Notes: generated by a model not told the origin, from the sequence alone. DNA of 64,000 nt from Candidatus Obscuribacter sp. (GCA_021772095.1 JADYXR010000133.1:62001-126000), one strand, 5' to 3'. Numbered from the stretch's first letter, positions 35,832-45,613 are shown. Numbers and translations are program-made.

Positions 35832-36701
35832 ATGCTGTTTAGCAAGAAATTGGTTTCGCTACTGATACCGTTTGTGACTCTACTGTCCACGCTTTTTTTC
35901 ATGACTTCGTGCGGCAAGAAACAAGCGACTACCGACTGCGAACAGCTTCAAGCAGTGCGTGGCGACCGCAGCCTAACAGTCGGCTACATCGCGCCAAGCA
36001 AAGGAATTTTAGGACTCGGCGACGACAGCGTTCTTGTTGTTTATCTGCATGGATTGAGTGCCAACTGGCAGCAACCATTTCAATTTCCGTGGAAACATAC
36101 TTATGCGGACACAGTCACACACTTCCGTCCAGGCATCACATTCATGTCGATGCAATACGGCGACAGCGGCAAATGGGTCGGACAAAACGGATTCGACGAT
36201 ATCACAACTGGTATCAGAACAATTTTAGAAAAATATCCCAGCGAGAAAATCGTATTGGCGGGATGCTCGATGGGCGCGTCCTCCGCGTTGAGTTATACAG
36301 CCAACGCACCGGATGATTTGAAGAAAAAGATCGTCGGCGTGGTGGCAATGTATCCAGCCGGCGACTTTGCCGAACTCCACGAGAAGACCACGACACCAGT
36401 CGTCAAATCCGCTCTGGAAGCCTGCTTCGGCGGCAAGCCCGAAAACGCGGAAGCGAAGAAACGCTACCTCGCGATGAGCCCGATTACCAACATCGATAAG
36501 TTTCCCAAGACCACAAGAGTCTACGTAATCTCCGCATCCGAGGATGTCACCATCCCTCCCAAACTTCAGGAAACCCTCACAGAAGAGCTCAAGAAGGGCG
36601 GTATCGACACGCGTTTTGAATCCGTCAAATGCTCACACGAACTGCCACCGCCGCACAAAAGTTTTTACGATGCACTGAAGTTTGCGCTCGACGGCAAATA
36701 G
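35832..36701 (+). CDS. Lipoprotein-like alpha/beta hydrolase
   Basis: From ATG 35832 the N-terminus is MLFSKKLVSLLIPFVTLL ending in a lipobox-like MTSC, so an outer or periplasmic lipid-anchored enzyme is likely. The fold follows with VVYLHGLSANW (oxyanion loop), the nucleophile elbow GCSMGASS, a late Asp in SASEDVTIPP and a His in CSHELPPPH. An esterase or deacylase acting on surface glycan would suit the neighbouring acyltransfer genes, but this is inference. An upstream in-frame ATG at 35793 would add 13 residues before the signal. Confidence 0.82.
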   Translation: MLFSKKLVSLLIPFVTLLSTLFFMTSCGKKQATTDCEQLQAVRGDRSLTVGYIAPSKGILGLGDDSVLVVYLHGLSANWQQPFQFPWKHTYADTVTHFRPGITFMSMQYGDSGKWVGQNGFDDITTGIRTILEKYPSEKIVLAGCSMGASSALSYTANAPDDLKKKIVGVVAMYPAGDFAELHEKTTTPVVKSALEACFGGKPENAEAKKRYLAMSPITNIDKFPKTTRVYVISASEDVTIPPKLQETLTEELKKGGIDTRFESVKCSHELPPPHKSFYDALKFALDGK

Positions 36702-36745
36702 ATCGTTCATTCAAACATAATCACATCACGGACGAAATTCAAAAC

Positions 36746-37180
36746 ATGGACAATAACCTGCTGACCCAACGCTCTCAACTGACTGAGACTGTGTATTTCG
36801 AGTTTCTTCCAGGCAAATATAGAGGACAAACATTCACTGACGAATCGGTCTTTATCGAGGACGAAACGTTTGGATTATTGGAACCGATCGTCCAAAAGCA
36901 TGTGTCCGAATGGAATCGCAGCGCTTTCACTGCAATAACCAAAGAGACTTGGGAGACAATCATTTCCGACTTCGAGGTCTTCAAGCAAAAGCTCGCTGAA
37001 GCATCGAGCGTAAGCGATATCAAATCCGACATCCGCCTGATCAACAATTGGACGGAAGAAACACTCGACAAAGATTTTGCGAAAAACAAAACGGAATTGA
37101 TCGGCATGATCGATAACCTCACCGAGTGGCTTCGCACCAATTTGCAGAGCCAGGAGATTGTCTCAATTCTCGGCGTCTGA
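36746..37180 (+). CDS. Hypothetical helical protein
   Basis: I chose ATG 36746 because upstream codons of the same frame overlap the hydrolase gene and look non-coding. The 144-residue acidic protein has a short beta-like start (YFEFLPGKYRGQTF) and then mostly helices (ETWETIISDFEVFKQKLAEA, ELIGMIDNLTEWLRTNL). No signal peptide and no family are recognised. The gap of 44 nt to the hydrolase suggests co-transcription. Confidence 0.6.
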   Translation: MDNNLLTQRSQLTETVYFEFLPGKYRGQTFTDESVFIEDETFGLLEPIVQKHVSEWNRSAFTAITKETWETIISDFEVFKQKLAEASSVSDIKSDIRLINNWTEETLDKDFAKNKTELIGMIDNLTEWLRTNLQSQEIVSILGV

Positions 37181-37324
37181 CGCTCCCTTGCAGGGGCTTT
37201 CTGATAATGGAAAAAAGTCCCTTGAATCAGCTCAAATTGCGATTTTTCGCCTATTATGGATCTGGGCACATCATTTCGTTCGCGAAGTGCTGAGCGCTAA
37301 ACTGGCACTCTGGATCGTTTTACT

Positions 37325-38392
37325 ATGTCGGTTGTTATCTCTGGAATCTGTGGCTTTGTGGGCAGCTCGCTTGCGCGTTGGCTAAAAGAATCGCAGCCGG
37401 ATTTGGAGATCTTCGGCTTCGATAATTTCAGCCGTCCGGGCAGTCACCTCAACCGCGCCGTGCTCGACGGGATGGGCATCAAGGTGTTTCATGCCGACGT
37501 GCGCCAGGCCAGTGACGTCGACAATATGCCGAAAGCGAAATGGGTCATCGACGCCGCCGCCAACCCGTCAGTGCTGGCAGGAGTCGACGGTATATCGTCT
37601 TCGAAACAAGTTATCGAATCGAATTTATACGGAAGCGTCAATCTGCTCGAGTACGCCAAGCGTCATCAAGCGGGCTTCATCCTGATAAGTTCGAGTCGCG
37701 TTTATTCAATCGCTGAACTTCAAAAGATTCCATTGGCACCAGGGGCGGAGTCATACGTTTTTGATGAAAAACAACAGTCACCACAGGGAGTATCAGCGAA
37801 TGGAATCGCCGAGAGCTTCTCGACAGCCGCGCCGATATCGCTTTATGGTGGCACAAAACTGGCTTCCGAGGTTTTAGCCCTCGAATACGCGGCGATGTCT
37901 AACATTCCTGTTTGGATCAATCGCTGCGGTGTGCTCGCTGGTGCGGGTCAATTTGGTCGCCCCGATCAAGGCATTTTTTCGTATTGGATTCACTCGTATC
38001 TCGCTCGTCAGCCGTTGCGCTACGTCGGTTTCGGCGGCTCCGGTTTACAAGTTCGCGATTGTCTCCATCCATCTGATTTGTCTTTGTTGATCAAACAACA
38101 GATGGACACCGCCAATGATGGCAGACCACAAATATGCAACATCGGCGGCGGCAAAAACAGTGCCATGTCGTTGAAACAACTTTCAAACTGGTGCTCGGAG
38201 AAATTCGCCGAGCACACCGTTTCGACCTCGTCGGATACAAGAATGTTCGACACGCCATGGATCGTCATGGATAACGGTTTGGCAAAGAACACCTGGAAAT
38301 TTGAGCCAAAAGTTTCCTTGAATGATATTCTCGAAGAGATCGCGGTTCACGCAAAAGAGCATCCAGAGTGGCTGAAGGTGTCGGCGATATGA
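37325..38392 (+). CDS. NAD-dependent sugar epimerase (CDP-paratose 2-epimerase-like)
   Basis: This is an extended short-chain dehydrogenase with the NAD loop GICGFVGSSL at residues 7-16 and the catalytic YGGTK (Tyr-x-x-x-Lys), with Ser in ISSSRVYS. The segment CGVLAGAGQFGRPDQGIFSYW resembles the substrate region of CDP-paratose/tyvelose epimerases. It would change the stereochemistry of a nucleotide sugar for surface glycan. The stop overlaps the ATG of the GT2 gene by 4 nt. No CDP-glucose dehydratase gene is seen nearby, so the sugar is uncertain. Confidence 0.85.
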   Translation: MSVVISGICGFVGSSLARWLKESQPDLEIFGFDNFSRPGSHLNRAVLDGMGIKVFHADVRQASDVDNMPKAKWVIDAAANPSVLAGVDGISSSKQVIESNLYGSVNLLEYAKRHQAGFILISSSRVYSIAELQKIPLAPGAESYVFDEKQQSPQGVSANGIAESFSTAAPISLYGGTKLASEVLALEYAAMSNIPVWINRCGVLAGAGQFGRPDQGIFSYWIHSYLARQPLRYVGFGGSGLQVRDCLHPSDLSLLIKQQMDTANDGRPQICNIGGGKNSAMSLKQLSNWCSEKFAEHTVSTSSDTRMFDTPWIVMDNGLAKNTWKFEPKVSLNDILEEIAVHAKEHPEWLKVSAI

Positions 38393-39150
38393 AATCACAA
38401 CCACCGACCTCCGGAGAATGCACCAAACTATCTATCATCGTCCCTGCTCGAAACGAGGAGGGCTGTATCGTTTCCACACTCCAGCATCTCGATCTCGAAC
38501 TCGGACTAAACAAAATTCCGCACGAAATCGTCGTCGTCGATGATGGCAGTACTGACTCCACATGGACCATTCTGACTGATTTAGCGCAGACCATGACGAC
38601 GTTGAAACCGACTCAGAATCCGGGACCAGCCGGTTTCGGGCGAGCCGTTGCCTGGGGTTTGAGTCAGGCGGAAGGCGATGCGATGGTCATCATGATGGCT
38701 GACGAATCAGACGATTGCAGAGATGTCGTCCGCTATTGGGATAAGCTCAACGAAGGCTACGACTGCGTGTTCGGCAGCCGCTTCATCAAAGGCGGCGGTG
38801 TGATCGATTACCCCGCACACAAATTGCTGCTGAACAGAATGGCGAACATGTTTATAAAAGTCTTGTTTGGCATCCCGCACAATGACTTTACCAACGCCTT
38901 CAAAGCTTACAGACGCACCGCCATTCAGGGCTGCTCACCACTGATTGCAGCGCACTTCAATCTGACTATCGAGATTCCTTTGAAAGCGATCGTAAGAGGT
39001 TATACTTGGGCGACAATTCCAATCACCTGGAGAAACAGACGAACTGGTTTGAGCAAACTGCACATACACGAGATGGGCAGCCGGTATCTGTTCATTTGTT
39101 TATACGTTTGGTTAGAAAAAAATCTGACCACTGACTATCGCAAAATATAG
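38389..39150 (+). CDS. GT2 glycosyltransferase, polyprenyl-phosphate sugar synthase-like
   Basis: The 253-residue protein is a DPM1/DpgS-like family 2 enzyme: [23 protein letters not shown], DxD-type MMADESDD, and [14 protein letters not shown]. It has no C-terminal membrane helices, like soluble dolichyl-phosphate mannose synthases. It probably loads a sugar on undecaprenyl phosphate for a GT-C enzyme such as the GT39-like gene at 40323. The start 38389 overlaps the stop of the epimerase (ATGA) with GAAGGTG upstream, so the two are coupled. Confidence 0.88.
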   Translation: MKSQPPTSGECTKLSIIVPARNEEGCIVSTLQHLDLELGLNKIPHEIVVVDDGSTDSTWTILTDLAQTMTTLKPTQNPGPAGFGRAVAWGLSQAEGDAMVIMMADESDDCRDVVRYWDKLNEGYDCVFGSRFIKGGGVIDYPAHKLLLNRMANMFIKVLFGIPHNDFTNAFKAYRRTAIQGCSPLIAAHFNLTIEIPLKAIVRGYTWATIPITWRNRRTGLSKLHIHEMGSRYLFICLYVWLEKNLTTDYRKI

Positions 39151-39211
39151 ATCGTGTCGTAAACGACTGACATTGTATCGAATTTTGCGAAGAACTCATG
39201 GAGGCTCGAGG

Positions 39212-40297
39212 TTGGGAACCATTATAGTCACGGGCTCTGCAGGGTTGATCGGTTCAGAGGCTTCGGAATATTTCGCCTCAATCGGATATCAAATCGAAGG
39301 CATCGACAACGACCTGCGTCGATCATTTTTTGGTGACGAGGCGTCGACCGACAGAAATCGCCGACGGCTGGAAAAGAAGCTGGGCGCGGCTTACCGGCAC
39401 CACTCCTGCGACATCCGCGACACTGAAGCGATAATGAAACTATTCCAGGAGCATGGCGGTTCTGTCACTGCGATTATCCACACAGCCGCGCAACCATCGC
39501 ATGATTGGGCAGCGACAAATCCGATCGAAGACTTCACAGTCAACGCAAACGGAACGCTCATCCTGCTAGAAGCGATGCGAAAGCACTGTCCCGACGCCGT
39601 GTTTATAAACATGTCGACTAACAAAGTGTACGGAGACACTCCCAATCGCTTGCCTCTGGTCGAACTCGACAAACGATGGGAAATCTCTCCTACACACGAG
39701 TTTCAGAACGGCATTCCTGAATCTATGTCCGTCGACAACTGTTTGCATAGTTTGTTCGGTGTTTCGAAACTGGCGGCGGATGCCGCTGCGCAGGAGTACG
39801 GCCGCTACTTCGGTTTAAAAACAGCATCTTTCCGCGGTGGTTGCTTGACCGGTCCCAATCACTCGGGAACCGAACTGCACGGCTTCCTCGCGTATCTGAT
39901 GAAGTGCGTCGTCACCAGACGCCCATACAAAATTTACGGATACAAAGGCAAACAAGTCAGAGACAACATTCACAGCACAGACCTGGTGCGCGCCTTCGAC
40001 CATGTTCTTAAAGCACCGCGCATGGGCGAGGCATACAACATTGGTGGCGGCCGCACGAGCAATTGTTCAATGCTGGAAGCAATCGATCTGTGCCAGGAGA
40101 TCGCCGGCGAAAAGCTCGACTGGACTTACGTCGACGAAAATCGAGTCGGCGATCACATCTGGTGGATCAGTGACAACTCTAAGTTTATGGAACACTACCC
40201 CGGCTGGCGCGTAGAGAAAACGATTCAAGATATTCTCGTCGACATCTACGAACAAAACAAAGAACAGTGGCTAGCTACCAGCGCTGAAGCCCGATAG
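39212..40297 (+). CDS. NAD-dependent epimerase/dehydratase (RfbE-like)
   Basis: I chose the TTG at 39212 because GGAGG lies 7 nt upstream and the protein then begins at the Rossmann strand ([16 protein letters not shown]). The longer form begins at a TTG at 39173. The catalytic motif appears as [10 protein letters not shown] with YxxxK replaced by a Phe variant, [10 protein letters not shown]: the active Tyr position reads Phe. [19 protein letters not shown] and [12 protein letters not shown] match CDP-tyvelose epimerase-like proteins. Sugar epimerases of this branch use NAD in place. It closes the plus-strand glycan operon. Confidence 0.85.
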   Translation: MGTIIVTGSAGLIGSEASEYFASIGYQIEGIDNDLRRSFFGDEASTDRNRRRLEKKLGAAYRHHSCDIRDTEAIMKLFQEHGGSVTAIIHTAAQPSHDWAATNPIEDFTVNANGTLILLEAMRKHCPDAVFINMSTNKVYGDTPNRLPLVELDKRWEISPTHEFQNGIPESMSVDNCLHSLFGVSKLAADAAAQEYGRYFGLKTASFRGGCLTGPNHSGTELHGFLAYLMKCVVTRRPYKIYGYKGKQVRDNIHSTDLVRAFDHVLKAPRMGEAYNIGGGRTSNCSMLEAIDLCQEIAGEKLDWTYVDENRVGDHIWWISDNSKFMEHYPGWRVEKTIQDILVDIYEQNKEQWLATSAEAR

Positions 40298-40322
40298 TGT
40301 TTGGAGAGCGTGGTTGCAGTAA

Positions 40323-42134
40323 CTATTTGACCGGTCTGGTAGTTTCGGAACTGGTTGTTTCCTGGCCGGTTGTTCCCTGACTGGTTGTTCCCTGACTGGT
40401 TGTTCCCTGACTGGTTGTTCCCTGACTGGTTGTTGCCGGGCTGGACGTTTCTTGATTGGTGGCTCCAGAAGCCTGTTTCTTTTTCAACAGATAGATCGTT
40501 TCTTTTCCAGGCACCAGCCAGCGTTCAAACGGATAAGTCTGCACCACATCATAAGTCGGAAGAGGTTCCGGACTGACAAGCCACTCGTTGTTGTTGTACG
40601 GGTACGGATTCTGACTGAGCGGTGGAATCGGTTTGCCTGACGTATAAACCTGCCAGAAGTTAAACTCCATCCCGCCATCCAGCGATTCTGCCTTGACACC
40701 GCGTGCGGTGGCTGCTTCAATCGCCTGCCACCGCGCGCGGTTCCAGGTGAAGTAATCGTGAGTGCCGGCAAAACTGTACCAGGCGAAAAATAATATACTG
40801 AGCCCGGACAGAAACTGAAACAGGCGCGGCACAATCGCGGTCTGGAGCGGGTATTGAAATGCCATTCGAATAAAGACCATGGCAAGAAACGGAAGACAAA
40901 AAACCAGATAACGGTCATAGAAGCTGTGTACAACCAGCGTGACAAAATAAATCACCATCAGCAGAAATGCGACCGAGGCAAACTTGTCTTCCTGAGCCAT
41001 ATTGCCCGATCTAAACGCTTTGATAATCCGAAAAAAGAAAAGGACAAAGTAAGTCCAGAAAAATGCGCTGCCAGCACCGCAGAGAAGCGTTATCGCTTTC
41101 CATACCGCAGGTGGTGCCTGAGTCCAGGCGGCAAGATTCGCATCCGTCAAAGTCATCGGTCCTAGACCAGTGTTGATGATAAGGTTCTCGGACAACGGCA
41201 TGGTTTGCCCGTTCCACCACAAGCCGCCGACGATCATCACTATCAGTTCAGTCAACAACATAATCAAGAATACTCGCGTTTTCTTTTCGACTGAGCCCAA
41301 GATGCATGGTGTCACGATAAGCAGCAGTGGCAGCAACATCCCGCCAAGATAGAGCGACAAACGCACCACACTACCAAGCGTGACGATGGCAATCATCAAC
41401 GGTCCCTGCGCCACCAGTGTCATCAAGTATGTGTGCTCTACGGTCTCGCACCACAGATGACCAAAGGCTTGCACAGTGAACATCTTGTAGATGCCGACGA
41501 TCACCGCCGCAATAACAAAAGGCAAGACCGCATATAGAAATGTTTTGACTGACCGTTTATTCAACAACACATAGCCGACAGCAAAACTCAATGGAGTAAC
41601 AAGAGTGGCTTGTCGACTCAAACCAGCCAGCACAGCGGCGAGCACGCACAAGACAAAAATCATCATTTGCCCGCTGCCCCAGTATTGGACAAACGCCAGT
41701 GTTGATACCACTGACAGTGCAAGCGATGTGATGTCCGTCATGAATGAATGTGTCAGCGAATAGAACAATGGATTAGTTCCAACAAAGACGACCGCAAACA
41801 CGCGAAACCAGAACGAGGCGCCAATCTTCTTAACCAGATACCACGTCGCAACCAGCGTCACGAGGCTCCAGAACAGCGTGACAAATCGCAAAACGTCGAA
41901 CGAAAAGCCAAACAACAGGCTCGGCAACGCGCCGACAAAAATGTGCGTAGGACAAGTATTGAGCGTCCAACCGGTCAAAACATATTCGCCGGCGAGCAAC
42001 GAACGCACCATGTAGCCATAAATCCAATCATCATTGGTCGGAAAGTTGCCGTGAAACTGCCCAGCAATTTCCGCAATAACCAGGACGAGCAGCAAGACGC
42101 CGACGACTATGGGTTCACGATGATTTGGTTTCAT
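40323..42134 (-). CDS. GT39-like membrane glycosyltransferase with repeat tail
   Basis: The 603-residue protein has about 11 membrane helices and the GT-C layout: N-terminal loop with FPTNDDWIYG (the acidic motif after helix 1), a long series of helices, and a soluble C-terminal region. This resembles ArnT/PMT-family enzymes that use polyprenyl-phosphate sugars. The C-terminus ends in a Thr/Ser/Gln/Gly tandem repeat (TTSQG units) not typical of the family. The gene follows the SGNH gene at 42169 by 34 nt on the same strand. The donor may come from the GT2 at 38389. Confidence 0.82.
   Translation of the reverse strand: MKPNHREPIVVGVLLLVLVIAEIAGQFHGNFPTNDDWIYGYMVRSLLAGEYVLTGWTLNTCPTHIFVGALPSLLFGFSFDVLRFVTLFWSLVTLVATWYLVKKIGASFWFRVFAVVFVGTNPLFYSLTHSFMTDITSLALSVVSTLAFVQYWGSGQMMIFVLCVLAAVLAGLSRQATLVTPLSFAVGYVLLNKRSVKTFLYAVLPFVIAAVIVGIYKMFTVQAFGHLWCETVEHTYLMTLVAQGPLMIAIVTLGSVVRLSLYLGGMLLPLLLIVTPCILGSVEKKTRVFLIMLLTELIVMIVGGLWWNGQTMPLSENLIINTGLGPMTLTDANLAAWTQAPPAVWKAITLLCGAGSAFFWTYFVLFFFRIIKAFRSGNMAQEDKFASVAFLLMVIYFVTLVVHSFYDRYLVFCLPFLAMVFIRMAFQYPLQTAIVPRLFQFLSGLSILFFAWYSFAGTHDYFTWNRARWQAIEAATARGVKAESLDGGMEFNFWQVYTSGKPIPPLSQNPYPYNNNEWLVSPEPLPTYDVVQTYPFERWLVPGKETIYLLKKKQASGATNQETSSPATTSQGTTSQGTTSQGTTSQGTTGQETTSSETTRPVK
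40351..40440. repeat. 15-bp minisatellite in the GT39-like gene
   Basis: The unit CTGGTTGTTCCCTGA recurs six times over 40351-40440, with the central copies identical and the outer ones drifted. It encodes the five-residue unit TSQGT at the protein C-terminus. Copy number could change by slippage without breaking the frame. Confidence 0.9.
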
Positions 42135-42168
42135 AGCTTGCTAGGCAGCCGCCAAGCGGCGCTTGCGA

Positions 42169-43371
42169 CTACTTCTGCTGCACATTGCTTGACTGCGCGA
42201 GTGACCGTTTCGACATCGCTCCAGCGACGTATGTGAGGAATTTCTCGCCGCCCTTGCCGTTTAAGTGGACGCTGTCCGAGAAGTCGTCATGTTCGAACAG
42301 ACCCGGCAAATTCAAATCGACGAAGATTCCGCCGTTTGAGCGCACCGTAGACGATACCTGGTCAAGATATAACTTGTAAGTGTCTTTAGTTACCATGGCA
42401 AGGTTCTCAGCTGTCAATGGCGAGTTGCCTACGACCAGATCGATGCCCTCGGCTTTGCATAACTCGCAGAGCTTTTCGAAAAATCCGAACTGCTCTTTCC
42501 AGATCTTCATGCTGAACTGGCTATAGCGAACCCGGTATTCTTGCATGTTGTCGGCGAAGACGTTGTGCTTCGGATCGAATGGTGCCTGACCGACTTCGTC
42601 CGGCGCAAAATCTTCAGGAAGGTCCATCATAGCGAGCTTACGAAGCTCAATTGACGTTTTGACCGTATCAAAATTCGCGTTATCAGGTCGAACAATTCCT
42701 TGAACCACATGGTGCTGCCAGCTGGTCAGCTCCTGCTTGTGCCCATAAACAGACGATGCGCGACTGAGCAAGTGATCGAAGATCGAAAACACATCTTTCT
42801 TGCGGCAGATAATTTCGTATTCGCCAGTGCCACCAAGCTTACTGGTCGTCTTAAAAACGTCACTGCTGGCAGGCGATTTGAAAGTCGCATCGAAGAAATT
42901 TCTTGGCACCATCGTGCAATAAAGCGCTTTTGGTTTGGCACCATTCTCGACTAACGTGCGGGCCATGAAATATTGATCGGATGGCATCTGCCCAGGAATA
43001 GCCAGGCAGAATGTGGATTTATAAGGAGCGGCTGCTTTCTCTAATTGTGATTCCAAGTAAGTGCTGCGGTGATTTGTCAGCTGACTGATCGATTTTTTCT
43101 GATACGTGGCTTCGGCACCATAGAGCGCGCAAGTCATGTCTGACGCGCCCAGCAGAACGAGATCCGGTGTTGAAGGTTGCTTGGAATAATCGTTCAGCGC
43201 ATACCAGCTGCGACTACGAAAAGGCACGTCATAACCAAATTGCATTGGTTTATGATTCACGGCATAAGCAATGCCGACGCCGATATCCAATAGAGCAAAG
43301 CACAGCAACGCAATCGCAATGTCGCTTTTGGAAGCGGCTTTGATGGATTTACCGATACTGTTGAAATTCAC
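42169..43371 (-). CDS. SGNH-fold acyltransfer partner protein, copy 2
   Basis: The 400-residue protein has a membrane anchor (about residues 17-36) and the SGNH-like block GASDMT (Ser77), with Asp366/His369 in SDSVHLN. It is the functional counterpart of the copy at 32830, and the length, anchor and motif order match. Upstream, with a 15-nt gap, is the second MBOAT gene; downstream is the GT39-like gene. The GTG start at 43371 has only a weak ribosome site. It probably transfers acyl groups to extracellular sugar. Confidence 0.8.
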   Translation of the reverse strand: MNFNSIGKSIKAASKSDIAIALLCFALLDIGVGIAYAVNHKPMQFGYDVPFRSRSWYALNDYSKQPSTPDLVLLGASDMTCALYGAEATYQKKSISQLTNHRSTYLESQLEKAAAPYKSTFCLAIPGQMPSDQYFMARTLVENGAKPKALYCTMVPRNFFDATFKSPASSDVFKTTSKLGGTGEYEIICRKKDVFSIFDHLLSRASSVYGHKQELTSWQHHVVQGIVRPDNANFDTVKTSIELRKLAMMDLPEDFAPDEVGQAPFDPKHNVFADNMQEYRVRYSQFSMKIWKEQFGFFEKLCELCKAEGIDLVVGNSPLTAENLAMVTKDTYKLYLDQVSSTVRSNGGIFVDLNLPGLFEHDDFSDSVHLNGKGGEKFLTYVAGAMSKRSLAQSSNVQQK

Positions 43372-43386
43372 TCTTTATGGGGCTCT

Positions 43387-44835
43387 TTAGAATTGGTAGT
43401 AGATAAACCGTGGGGAAGAATCAGGAGCAAAAGCGACGATCATAAATATGAGTGCAGTGGCGTAAGCAATGCGATAAGCGCGCGGCACTTCTCTATTTGC
43501 CAGCTTCTTGATTGTTTCGCTCAGTATCACTTGACTGAACCAGAACACTGGCAACAACAATAAAATGCTCGAGAAGATCAGCGGATAATTGATCGCCGTG
43601 ACACTGCTCAGGCTGTGTTGAGCGTTAAACACACCTTGAAGGAAGAACATCTTCTGCACCATCTGCAGTCCCACAAGAATGTTGTCTGATCTGAAAATTA
43701 CGATACCAACGCAGAAAGAAGCGAAGGTGAGGGCAACCGAGAACATATGCCCAGGGCGGGTATCCAGGATCGATAAAAATCCGGGATGTTTTTCACGGAA
43801 GTGCGCAAACTCGCGATGCAACACAAGCAACACACCGTGATAAAAACCCCAGACCACCAAATGCCAACCGGCACCATGCCAGAGTCCGCACAGAGTCATG
43901 GTCGCGAGCAAATTGAATGCGGCCATGCCACGGCCTTTTTTCGATCCACCCATCGGGAAATAAAGATAATCACGCAGCCAACTACCGAGCGTGATGTGCC
44001 AACGCCGCCAGAAATCAGTGATGCTGCCGGAGAGATAGGGGAACTTGAAGTTGATTGGAACCTTGTATCCGAATAATTGCGCGGAACCACGGGCGATATC
44101 GGCGTATCCACTGAAATCGAAGTACACCTGAAACGAAAACGCAGCCGCCATAATCCATACATCAATAGACGTGAACTGCGCCTGATTGGCGAATCCGCCA
44201 GTGACGAACAAAGCCAGATTGTCAGCCAGAAGGACTTTCTTGAACAGTCCGTTCAAAATCAGGAAGCAACCTTGATCGAAATTCTCGCGAGTAAACTTGC
44301 TTTCCACCTTAAGTTGCGGCAGAAAATCTTGAACTCGTTTAATCGGACCAGCAATCTGCGTAGGAAAGAACGCAGGAAACAGCGCGAAAGACAGTGGATC
44401 CTTTACTGGTTCTGACTTACCTTTATAGACGTCAACCAGATAGTGAATAAATTCAAAGACGAAAAACGAGATGGCGAGCGGCAGAATGATTTTGATATCG
44501 AGTTTTTCGATGTGGACAAGCGGACTGGCCGCGAAGATTACCGTTTCTTCCAACAGATAGAAATACTTATAGAACGCCAGTGTCAGCAGGTTTCCAACGA
44601 CTCCGAAGATCATCCAGGCCTTCTTGTGCTCTGTGGATGCTCCAATTCGCAGTCCCAGCCAGTAGTTGACCGCGGTCAGCCCCAGGATAAGCAGGAGGTA
44701 AATCGGGCGCCAGGAGGCATAGAAGATGTAACTCGCCACGAGCAGTATCGGAACGCGCCATCTGAAGGGGCACATCCAGAAAAGGATTAGCACCGCCGGC
44801 AGAAAGAGTAAGTACTGTAGGGAGTTGAAGACCAA
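43387..44835 (-). CDS. MBOAT-family O-acyltransferase (AlgI-like), copy 2
   Basis: The 482-residue multi-pass protein carries AGPIKRVQDFLPQL, YFDFSGYADIARGSAQ, TDFWRRWHITLGSWLRDYLY and the catalytic His in CGLWHGAGWHLVVWG. It is a clear paralogue of the enzyme at 34097, with the same end (FIYYQF / FIYFQF). It leads a minus-strand operon MBOAT-SGNH-GT39. Acyl donor and acceptor are unknown. Confidence 0.92.
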   Translation of the reverse strand: MVFNSLQYLLFLPAVLILFWMCPFRWRVPILLVASYIFYASWRPIYLLLILGLTAVNYWLGLRIGASTEHKKAWMIFGVVGNLLTLAFYKYFYLLEETVIFAASPLVHIEKLDIKIILPLAISFFVFEFIHYLVDVYKGKSEPVKDPLSFALFPAFFPTQIAGPIKRVQDFLPQLKVESKFTRENFDQGCFLILNGLFKKVLLADNLALFVTGGFANQAQFTSIDVWIMAAAFSFQVYFDFSGYADIARGSAQLFGYKVPINFKFPYLSGSITDFWRRWHITLGSWLRDYLYFPMGGSKKGRGMAAFNLLATMTLCGLWHGAGWHLVVWGFYHGVLLVLHREFAHFREKHPGFLSILDTRPGHMFSVALTFASFCVGIVIFRSDNILVGLQMVQKMFFLQGVFNAQHSLSSVTAINYPLIFSSILLLLPVFWFSQVILSETIKKLANREVPRAYRIAYATALIFMIVAFAPDSSPRFIYYQF

Positions 44836-45019
44836 AAAATACCGCGCCTATTTGCTTTTCGAGCAACTTGACTATCATAGGCGTGTGATCGGTCAAAGGT
44901 CTTTAAGTGCTTTTCAGATGTCATATATCCGTATAGAAGCTTCACGCTGTTACGTGTGGTAATGTGTTTGTCTAACATTATGTTCTACTCAAGATCGACC
45001 TTTTGAAAGGCTAGTTGAG

Positions 45020-45613
45020 ATGTACAGTCCGTATTTGGTGCTCGACCTCCAGGAAGGCGCCAGCGATTCCGATGTCGAGAAATCTTACGCGTCTCTGACT
45101 GAGAGGCTGGCTCCTGGTTCCTTCAAAACCGACGCGGCTGAAGAGCAGGCTGTCAGGTGCTTGAAGGCTGCGACGGACGCATATAATGCTCTAAAAAATC
45201 GCGATAGCGTTCAGAAACGAAAAGAGCAGCCCGGCACCAGTGCTAACGAATCAACGCATCCGCGGCTCGGTCAAATGTGCGTGGCGACTGGAATTATTTC
45301 CATGCAACAGTTGGAAGAGGCCGTCCAGGAGCAGCTTAAGAATGGGTTGCCGCTTGGTGAAGTCTTAGAGAATAAACAATTCTTGTCCAGGGCAGAACTG
45401 GAAGGATTGCTGCTGGGTCAGGGTTTGATCGATGTTGACGGAGAGCGAAACGATCCGCTTGCTCAACGACTGATCGCGCTGAACCTAGCTACGTTAGACA
45501 TGGTTCTCATCGCCCAGATGGAATTGAAGTGGCAGGAAGTCACTCTGACGGAAGTGTTCGTTCGGCATGGTTGGCTGTCTGAGGAAGTTGCAGAGGCTTT
45601 GTTCCGCGCCTAG
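45020..45613 (+). CDS. J-like domain fused to a MshEN-like repeat
   Basis: Residues about 4-65 resemble a DnaJ domain (YLVLDLQEGASDSDVEKSYAS, then ATDAYNALKN), but the HPD motif that activates DnaK reads LAP. Residues about 77-130 contain RLGQMCVATGIIS and LPLGEVLENKQFLS, the LG-x-x-L pattern of the MshEN domain found at the N-terminus of type IV pilus/T2SS ATPases, where it can bind c-di-GMP. No ATPase domain follows. The protein relates to the four-repeat protein at 55498. A scaffold or nucleotide reader is inferred. Confidence 0.72.
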   Translation: MYSPYLVLDLQEGASDSDVEKSYASLTERLAPGSFKTDAAEEQAVRCLKAATDAYNALKNRDSVQKRKEQPGTSANESTHPRLGQMCVATGIISMQQLEEAVQEQLKNGLPLGEVLENKQFLSRAELEGLLLGQGLIDVDGERNDPLAQRLIALNLATLDMVLIAQMELKWQEVTLTEVFVRHGWLSEEVAEALFRA

